From Dysidea avara (taxonomy: Eukaryota > Porifera > Demospongiae > Dictyoceratida > Dysideidae): a stretch of 64,000 nucleotides of DNA. Below, in pieces: positions 57,465-64,000 of this stretch. The position numbers and the translations under genes were made by a program. The DNA is taken from assembly GCF_963678975.1 (NCBI RefSeq), contig NC_089277.1:26176672-26240671 (forward strand), given 5' to 3'. Numbering within the stretch: position 1 is the first letter of the stretch; every line of letters begins with the position of its first letter. Under the pieces are notes generated by a model. That model was not told where the DNA came from. It did no database searches and was given only the letters and a program-made list of their open reading frames with translations.

Positions 57465-58185
57465 TAGGGGTGGGCGGTATCTCGGTTATATCGTAAAACC
57501 GCGATATTCTGATGTAATGATGCCAGTATCGTCAAAAATTCTTGGAAACGATATTATCGCGATATCGTGATTATCGCGGTGCTCTTCAATAATATTCGTA
57601 TTAGCAAACTACTGTAAACATAGTGCTGCTGTTTAGCTCCAGGAAAATCGAGATACTCTAATAGAGCAGTCACCTATATACTCGAATAGAGCAGTCAAGC
57701 AACTTTATAGAGCATTCATGCGAATATGAAAGTAGCTACTTAAAGGACTTTATTATTTTGCATTTTTATTGAGGAAAGAATATTTCTGCACATTGTGGCA
57801 TTATAGCTAATAATTAAAAATGTGCATGGGTGAATGAGCTTTTGTTGTTATAGTTAGCAGTCATTTAGTCATGCATGGGAATCTGTAGAACTTCTGAATT
57901 TATGTCATGCACTTGGGTGTGTAAGACACATCCTCTCCATGCTTAATTGTAGGTCTAGCTAATGTCTATATCTCCATGTATAGTTTAATAAATGGTTAAT
58001 GCCATGTACATGTATTTTTGCACATCCATCATGTTGCTGCAGGTTATATCACTTGTGTAGTTAGGTGTAGTTTCATAGTAGAGCATCTGTCAAATTATGA
58101 AAAAAATATCGTGATAATTAGTAATATCGGTATATTTTCCCCATGATATATCGTGATAGTAAAATTTCAATACCGCCCATCCCTA
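57465..58185. mobile_element. hAT-like non-autonomous element with TAGGGGTGGGCGG ends
   Basis: Ends TAGGGGTGGGCGGTATCTCG and (minus) TAGGGATGGGCGGTATTGAA. The 8-bp flank AGCTAGCT occurs at both sides (57457-57464, 58186-58193), though AGCT runs are common here. Both sub-ends have ATATCGCGATATCG-like palindromic words. Contains a 28-bp motif copy at 57646-57697. Confidence 0.72.
57646..57697 (+). repeat. 28-bp motif, two units, inside an hAT-like element
   Basis: AAATCGAGATACTCTAATAG then AGCAGTCAC, followed by CTCGAATAGAGCAGTCA. Confidence 0.8.
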
Positions 58186-58193
58186 AGCTAGCT

Positions 58194-58565
58194 AGCTAGA
58201 TTATCATACAGTATACGATCAGCTGATATGTTAAGGATCATTAAGGTTTGGGCTTTATATATATATATATATATTTTTGATGTACAAACTCAATCATGAG
58301 TATATTCGTACATATGTAGCTAGCTACTTATTTACAAATTTATATTATTATTAAATAAATCAAGAGATGGAGTTTGGATAATGTGATCATCTAATTGGTT
58401 CCATAATTTTACTGTAAAAGGAAAGAAGGAGTTCCCATAAGCATCTACCCTTGTTTAGTTTCTGGCTAAAAAATATATCACTCTTCTCCATAATGGCATC
58501 TTCGTTGGTTAACCAAATAGAAAAGTTGTTTCTTAGTTTTATCTTTAGCTATTTATTTATTGGCA
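58194..58565. other. No gene seen
   Basis: Holds a (TA)n run at about 58256-58276 and AT-rich DNA. Confidence 0.4.
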
Positions 58566-58579
58566 GTGGTTACTGAACC

Positions 58580-58626
58580 CATAGATAGTATATTCTCTGT
58601 ACCATACAGAGAATATACTATCTATG
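58580..58626. repeat. Perfect hairpin, 22-bp stem, 3-nt loop
   Basis: CATAGATAGTATATTCTCTG with TA, then CCA, then the exact complement ending CTATCTATG. The arm word CATAGATAGTATATTCT recurs near 59157. Confidence 0.8.
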
Positions 58627-58674
58627 CTGAATCGAAAGTCGGTTCAATAAGCCGGACTCGCTATTGAACCGACA

Positions 58675-58800
58675 TAAAACTTAGACAAAAAGGGTCACTA
58701 AACAAAAAAAAGTGACAAAACTCAACCTGGGCTCGAACTCTGGACTACGGGAATTGTGCGCAGTGGGCTAACCACTGTGAACCGCTGCTAGCTACCCACT
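58675..58800 (-). mobile_element. tRNA-derived SINE
   Basis: On minus: A-box-like GTGGTTAGCCCACTG, then B-box-like AGAGTTCGAGCCCAGG, then a T-rich tail GTTTAGTGACCC and TTTTTGTCTAAGTTTTAT. The same tail is seen at 63915-64000. Confidence 0.65.
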
Positions 58801-59357
58801 ACCCCCACTTTTCTACCTTATAAATGCTACTCACGTAGTATAATACAGGTAACCTAAAGGTGAAAAAGAAACTAAAGCTGAACCAGACCCTAACCCTAAT
58901 GCTAATGCTACGTTTCGTGCACCCTAAAGTTGAATACTCGGGGAAACTACTAGACGCATCCCCTAAAGTCAAATTCTCGGAGAAACTACAAAATGAAAAC
59001 CTTTCAGTTCAGTAACCACTTCCTTGTTTATTTATTTATGTTTTACAGGACTGCACAGATCAATAAACAAAATTAAGCAAAATTTAAGAGCTTTAACGAT
59101 TAAATTACAGAACTGAAGGTCTACCAGTGCTTTGGTAGCTACAACCATAGCTAGTCATAGATAGTATATTCTTCGTACGGTACGTACGGTAGCTAATGTA
59201 GATTATACTAACCTGAAACATTCAAACTTTACTCTGACATTCCAGGTTATTTTGCTAGTTCCAGCCCCCCCGGCCTAGTACCCCTTGTACCATCCCAACT
59301 AATCTTACCTCCACCCTCAGCAGACCTGACTTGGTATTGGTTTCTAATCATTCCATT

Positions 59358-59607
59358 TGTGACCGGATTTGCGAAAAGGTACCTTTTTCACACACAAAAT
59401 TTGATCCATTTTTTGAACTTTAAAGCTTCATAACTTTTGATCATGGTATATAATTGCTTGAAATGTTCAATGAATGTAGCTACAGTATCTGGCTACATTT
59501 TGATACTAAGAGCAAGTTAATCAGTATAAGGAGTCAAGTGTTACATAATTTTGTTTGCTGGTGTGTCAAATGTGTAGAAAAGGTACCTTTTCGCAAATCC
59601 GGTCACA
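59358..59607. mobile_element. MITE of the TGTGACC family (copy e, 250 bp)
   Basis: Ends TGTGACCGGATTTGCGAAAA and its exact complement, both continuing into GGTACCTTTT. Very regular, so fairly young. Confidence 0.8.
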
Positions 59608-59619
59608 TTTGTTTGTTTG

Positions 59620-60110
59620 AATTGATGGTACCAACTAATACCCAGCAACATCTTCTTGCTGCTAGAGCTAGAAAGGAAGATCAATATAGTTCCTTGCAAT
59701 ATGACCTCCAGCTTTCTGGGTTAACCATCGACCTTGTTCCCATTGAAATTGGTTGCTAGGGCACTTTTTGTCAGAAACAATTGCTCAAGTGGCTACTGCT
59801 TGTGAAGTGCCAGAGAAAACTGTAAGATCCTTGTTTGAGTAGGCAGCTCACATTGCTGTGTCCTGTTCTTACAGAATTTTTAATTCTAGAGCCTCCCCGG
59901 ACTGGGATCTTTTAGATCACCTTAGGTAAACTTTTAAGTATTAGGTCTACATAAATATATATATATATATATATTGGTGTATTGTAATTTAATTTTAGTT
60001 AATGTAAGTCTTGCAAGGGCTCCTGTACTGATCCATCAGCACATGGTACCCCTGTGTCTAGGCCCCTGTATGCTTGTAATGTATATGAGAGATAAACGTC
60101 ATAATAATTG
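59620..60110 (+). mobile_element. 3' end of an RLE-type LINE
   Basis: Frames: TNTQQHLLAARARKEDQYSS, LQYDLQLSGLTIDLVPIEIG, then VSCSYRIFNSRASPDWDLLD. The same ending occurs in the minus-strand LINE next to it (60248-60445). An (AT)n run near 59955, then a 3' untranslated part to ATAATAATTG at about 60108. Confidence 0.65.
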
Positions 60111-62299
60111 ACAATTACATGAACAAATAATTACAAGAGGTCAGGAATCCAGTCTCAGGGTTACCAAGTTATTACCAAAAAGTATGGAGCCCTGGAAATA
60201 CCAAAAAAATACACTACATACAAAACTAAACAATTATACATGGCTTCTCAACAGGTAAACAGATCAACTACATCCCAAGTAGTGGAAGCACGGGAGTTAA
60301 AGATCCTGTATGAACAGGGGATTGCAACACAAGCTGCTTGCTGAAGAATACAACGAATAGTATTCTTCGGTAGATGGCATACATCGCTTAGTTTAGAGAC
60401 GGTCTCTGGCATGAAATGGCCCAAACAGCCAACCGCAAATGTCACAAGATTAACTGAAAATCCAGCCTATTGAAGGTCAGTCAGTAATGAACCATAGCAA
60501 TCTTCTTTACGGTTCCTCGCAGCTAATAGGTGATATTCAGTATTAGTAACTACTAGAGTTCTAACAATGCGATAGAATCTGTGGAAACTACCACGAGATC
60601 AGGTCTGCTTAAAGTAGACGTAATATGAAGTGGAATAGTACTTGGGGGACTAACACTTTCCTGGAAGCCAGGAAGATCTGCATAAATCTTATAACATGGT
60701 GGTAAATCCTTCTTAAAGTTGCAAACAAGAACCTGCAGAACAGAGTCATGATGCCAACTGTATCTGCCTTGATCAAGTGCAATGGAACAACCAGTTAAAA
60801 TATGGTTAGTTGTTGGTTGAGTACAGTGACAAAGGGTACAAACTGGACGATTTTATTTCAGTGAGCCAGATTCATAGGTGTTGGTAAGGTGCCACAACCG
60901 GCACGCAATAAGAAAGAAAGTTGTTTTTCAGGTAAACCATACAATAATCTCTTCCACAAGGGACAATTTTGTTCTAGGGCAACTATATCCAAGAATTTAT
61001 TCTGTACAGTCAACAGTTCAAGAGTGGAATTCCAATAGCGAACATGAGAGGATCGTTACAAGCCTTGCTTTTAAAAGTAGAGGAATGGATGTTAGAAACT
61101 GGAGATTTAGCAGCAGAAAGAGCATCAAAAACAACATCTGGTGCATCCTGAAAGTCATTAGACAAGCGAGAATGCCACAATTCAACAATAATTTGGTCAA
61201 CAGAGCATTCAAAAGCCAGGATATAAGATAGCTTAGCAGATTCCTAGAGATGAGGAAAAAAGAAAGGTCTAAAACATCAGGATGAAAAGCAGTTCCTGGA
61301 GTGCAATTACAAGGTAAATTTAGACACTGTTTCACAAACCTCAGTGCAGGTGATTGAGCAGATTGAACGGATGACACTGTAAGCCTCTCCACAACAATAT
61401 GAAAGTGAAGTACAGATGTAACAAAGTTTTTAAGGATCCACACTTTGTATTCCCCTCTAATAGAACAGTTGTCAATATGCTGGAAATACAATAAGATTAA
61501 TTTTGTTGTTTGATGTTGTCAGAGGCCAGCTTACGAGTAGCAATGGGAGAAATACCAATTGTCTTGCCTATAAATTTCGTACAGTTAATACTACAGATAT
61601 TGATAGTACTGTATTACCAGTAGACTCTGAGAACTCTGTAGTAGGCACGACACGATGGTCATTAAAATGAAGGGATACGCATTTGGGAGGTTGAAACTCA
61701 AAGCAGATGTCAGCAGCTTTCAGCACTAAAGAAGTAAGAGCTTGTTGATGTAAGTCAACTTTACTAGAAATGACAGTGAAATCATGAGCAAAACCTTTTG
61801 CTTTGTGAACTTTGGAAGAACAAGTCTTTGGTTCAGCAGAAGCTGCCCTAACAGAAGCTGAAGGTTGGGTGTTAATTGGTTTATCAACTTGAAAGTTCTT
61901 ACGGTAACGATTAGCAAAACACCACTCAACAGTATGTAAATCCACTGACGGCTCTGTATCACCATTGTCATAATGTAAACTACAGGAACCATCACAATGA
62001 CAGGAGGTAACATTAGCTCTGTACCAACCAGCAGGAGAGTCTGTAGAAGAATCAGACCAAAAAACATAAATAAGTACACCAGGTGGAGGTAAATCAGTTG
62101 AATGGAGAGCAAATAACTGAGCAGAGTACCCACAATGTTCTGACTTTGAAAGGAAAACAACAATGGATTGATAGCTAGGTTAAACAAAAGGGGAGATAGT
62201 GGATCTCCCTGGAACACTCCCCTACTAATATGGAATATCGTTGTGTTCCAATCAGCTATGGAAACATAGGCACAGAGATGAGAATAGCAACTTATAATA

Positions 62300-62939
62300 T
62301 GTGACTGGATTTTGGAAAAACGATCCAAATCGCACATTAGAAGTTTCGAGATAAACGGTTTTAAAGAATTGAAGCCAGCATAACTCTCCAAGGATAGCAA
62401 GCACGCGTATGAAATTTACACAAAAGATGCACCAATCTGTTACCTTTCAAGCCGCTTCCAGTACTTGTAGCTGCTTGTACCGTTTCCCGCCAAATAAGAT
62501 AGAAAATCTGAGCAGTTGGAAGAGCGAAGTAGTATCACGAGTGCTCACAAAGGGGTGGAGGCTGGGGGGTGGCGGGGAGGGCAAAAGATAGGCCTCAAAA
62601 TGGAGGCAGACCACGATTGGAGTCCAGACACGAAATTACAGGGCTGTGCTGGCTCCTTAGTGGCTGATATGTACCAAAATCTAGAGAGAACACGTCTGGC
62701 CAACATTATAAGGCTGTCCACCAGTAAACCACTGATTCTTGCCAAGCCAGGTCCTTCACAAGGCCTGAAACCGCCATTTGGGCACTCCACACTACCCAGA
62801 AAAGACGTCTATTAATCGTGTAGTTTGAGTAGTGCTGAGGGTCAAAACTTGTAGTACGATAGTGTAGCCATCCACTGGTGGTGTTAGTTTGATTTTGCCT
62901 GATGTGCGATTTGGTTCGGTTCTGTAAAATCTGGTCACA
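62300..62939 (+). mobile_element. MITE of the TGTGACC family (copy f) inside the LINE
   Basis: TGTGACTGGATTTTGGAAAA at the left and TTCTGTAAAATCTGGTCACA at the right with TA-type flanks. It is the inverted sister of 21786-22391. It interrupts the LINE between palm blocks. Confidence 0.78.
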
Positions 62940-63181
62940 TATATGAAATAAAAGCAGATGGTAGCTCAAGAATACCAAAAAGGTACTGATGGCAAACTGA
63001 ACCAAAAGCATTTTACAGGTCCAGAAAAGACATAATAATGGGCTTCTTGGAAGACCTAGCATTGGCTAACAGGAAGTCAATACTAAGATGTGTTCCATTG
63101 TGTTGTTGATTCCAAAAAGAAAACCTTTTTGGATGGAAGAATCAAGCAATTTGTTTGTTAAAACAAACTTCTCTAAGTGTA

Positions 63182-63418
63182 CACTGCTTGAAGTATCTTA
63201 GTTTACTACAGTGGTATATCCCCAGTATATGGAACAGTTAATTGTTTGTTATTTTAGTAGTTTTTCAGTAAACCCGCATTCACTGATGTTTTACTGAGAG
63301 TTTAAAACTTAGTAAAATAATTATGTTCCATATACTTAAGTTTACTGACACTTTACTATCAGTATAACTACAGTAAGGCATCTTAACAAATTAGTAAACT
63401 AAGAACCTTCAAGCAGTG
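63182..63418. mobile_element. CACTG-type MITE with 3-bp duplication GTA inside the LINE
   Basis: Ends CACTGCTTGAAGTATCTTAG and (minus) CACTGCTTGAAGGTTCTTAG, continuing TTTACTA; GTA at 63179-63181 and 63419-63421. Interior has inverted TATGGAACA/TGTTCCATA words. Confidence 0.82.
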
Positions 63419-63914
63419 GTAGTGATAATATACGATGACAAAGTTTCCCAATTACTGATGTTAATCTAATAGGGCGGAAATTCTTACGAAGGCTAACATC
63501 ACCCTTCTTATACAGTAATATGGTTTTGCCTCGACACCATGATGCAGGAGCAGAATGAGATTGTAAAAGAATCTTGGAGTACAGAGTAGCCAGAAAGTTG
63601 TGACAACTGGGAAGTTTCTTCAAAAGGACCTGGAGCAGATGACGATGAACAATTTTTCAAAACTCGCTTGACTTCACTTGGATGAATAGGAGACATATCA
63701 AACTCAGATATAAGATCTGGGAATCGCCAAACTTCAGAAATCCAATCAGGAAGGCCATGATATGAGGCTGGGCATGACATCACAGACTCAAAGTATCATA
63801 AGTATGTCTGTGCAGAAAAATCAGGAGCGGTTTTATCAGGTGGACAACAAGCTTCCTGAGCAAACTTCCACAGGTTTTTACGAAGGCTGTTGCTATTGTT
63901 CCGGCAGTCACGTG

Positions 63915-64000
63915 AATAAAAATAAAACTTAGACAAAAAAGGTCTTCCAACGAAAAAAAAGAAAACAACAAAATGCCTTGAGCAGGAATCGAACCCGGGA
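63915..64000 (-). mobile_element. tRNA-derived SINE, cut by the window end
   Basis: On minus the visible head part has the B-box-like GGGTTCGATTCCTGC, then a T-rich tail ending TTTTTTGTCTAAGTTTTATT as in 58675-58800. The A-box lies beyond 64000. Confidence 0.6.

Larger units (their letters stand above)
58566..59024. mobile_element. Small element with AGTGGTTACTGAAC ends
   Basis: AGTGGTTACTGAACC at the left and its complement GTTCAGTAACCACT at 59011-59024. A TATTTATTTAT stretch lies outside both ends. It contains a tRNA-like SINE and a 22-bp perfect hairpin. Confidence 0.5.
60120..63910 (-). mobile_element. RLE-type non-LTR retrotransposon, broken
   Basis: Read on minus from about 63905: SPIHPSEVKRVLKNCSSSSA, ASWCRGKTILLYKKGDVSLR, NFRPIRLTSVIGKL (fingers), then GFLFGINNTMEHILV, SFLDL and NAFGSVCHQYLFGILELPSA with stops (palm A region), then RGVFQGDPLSPLLFNLAINP. 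Further on are a thumb-like stretch (KVWILKNFVTSVLHFHIVVE ... CLNLPCNCTPGTAFHPDVLD), a zinc block CTLCHCTQPTTNHILTGC, RYSWHHDSVL, RPDLVVVST with ELLVVTN (PD-(D/E)XK-like endonuclease), and the end CSYRIFNSRASTTWD to a stop near 60248. Layout fits R2/NeSL-class elements. Stops, frameshifts and two inserted MITEs (62300-62939, 63182-63418) show it is dead. Confidence 0.75.

Noticed and set aside
58740-58800. Possible tRNA gene
   Set aside because: A- and B-box-like words are present, but no complete cloverleaf and the T-rich tail is shared with 63915-64000, so a SINE fits better.

Overview
This is a eukaryotic, AT-rich, repeat-dense window, most probably from an invertebrate animal; the mix of element families fits a demosponge, but nothing in the window proves the species. 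Genes have GT-AG introns with no operon layout, and most of the DNA is transposable elements (TEs), many nested in one another.

The best candidate for host biology is 43170-57320. A four-exon ubiquitin-conjugating enzyme (E2) gene of UBE2L3 (UbcH7) type lies on the minus strand. A two-exon gene for a ubiquitin-like-domain plus RBR E3 ligase lies on the plus strand. They sit head to head, with start codons 283 bp apart, sharing one short promoter region. UBE2L3-type E2s are the known partners of RBR ligases, so the layout suggests a co-expressed E2/E3 module. A GAAANNGAAA (IRF/ISRE-like) site lies in the shared promoter. Both first introns carry a member of the same long-terminal-inverted-repeat foldback family (7-bp target duplication).

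The second notable system is a pogo/CENP-B-type DNA transposon at 27554-35148 (TA target, ends CCGTATAGCGGG). It carries the transposase on plus and, convergent on minus, an accessory reading frame that joins a HIRAN domain to a Ulp1-like (C48) cysteine protease. Two later insertions with clear target duplications (CAATT and GGCC) split the transposase.

Layout: 1-2902 decayed Mutator-like (MULE) transposase with SWIM finger; 5465-15593 a complete 10.1-kb MULE with 69-bp inverted ends and a 9-bp target duplication, holding a spliced but broken ZSWIM-like transposase and a LINE inserted in its zinc finger; 15.7-24 kb LINE fragments and MITEs; 24-27.3 kb MITEs, two hAT-type copies with 8-bp duplications, and a 619-bp near-perfect palindrome; 27.5-35.1 kb the pogo element; 35.6-42.4 kb foldback elements and a run of exon-like modules on minus; 43.2-57.3 kb the E2/E3 pair; 57.4-64 kb an hAT element, SINEs, MITEs and a broken restriction-like-endonuclease (RLE) LINE running off on minus. 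A 28-bp motif built round a CTCTAATAGAG palindrome recurs at ten places, often inside other elements.
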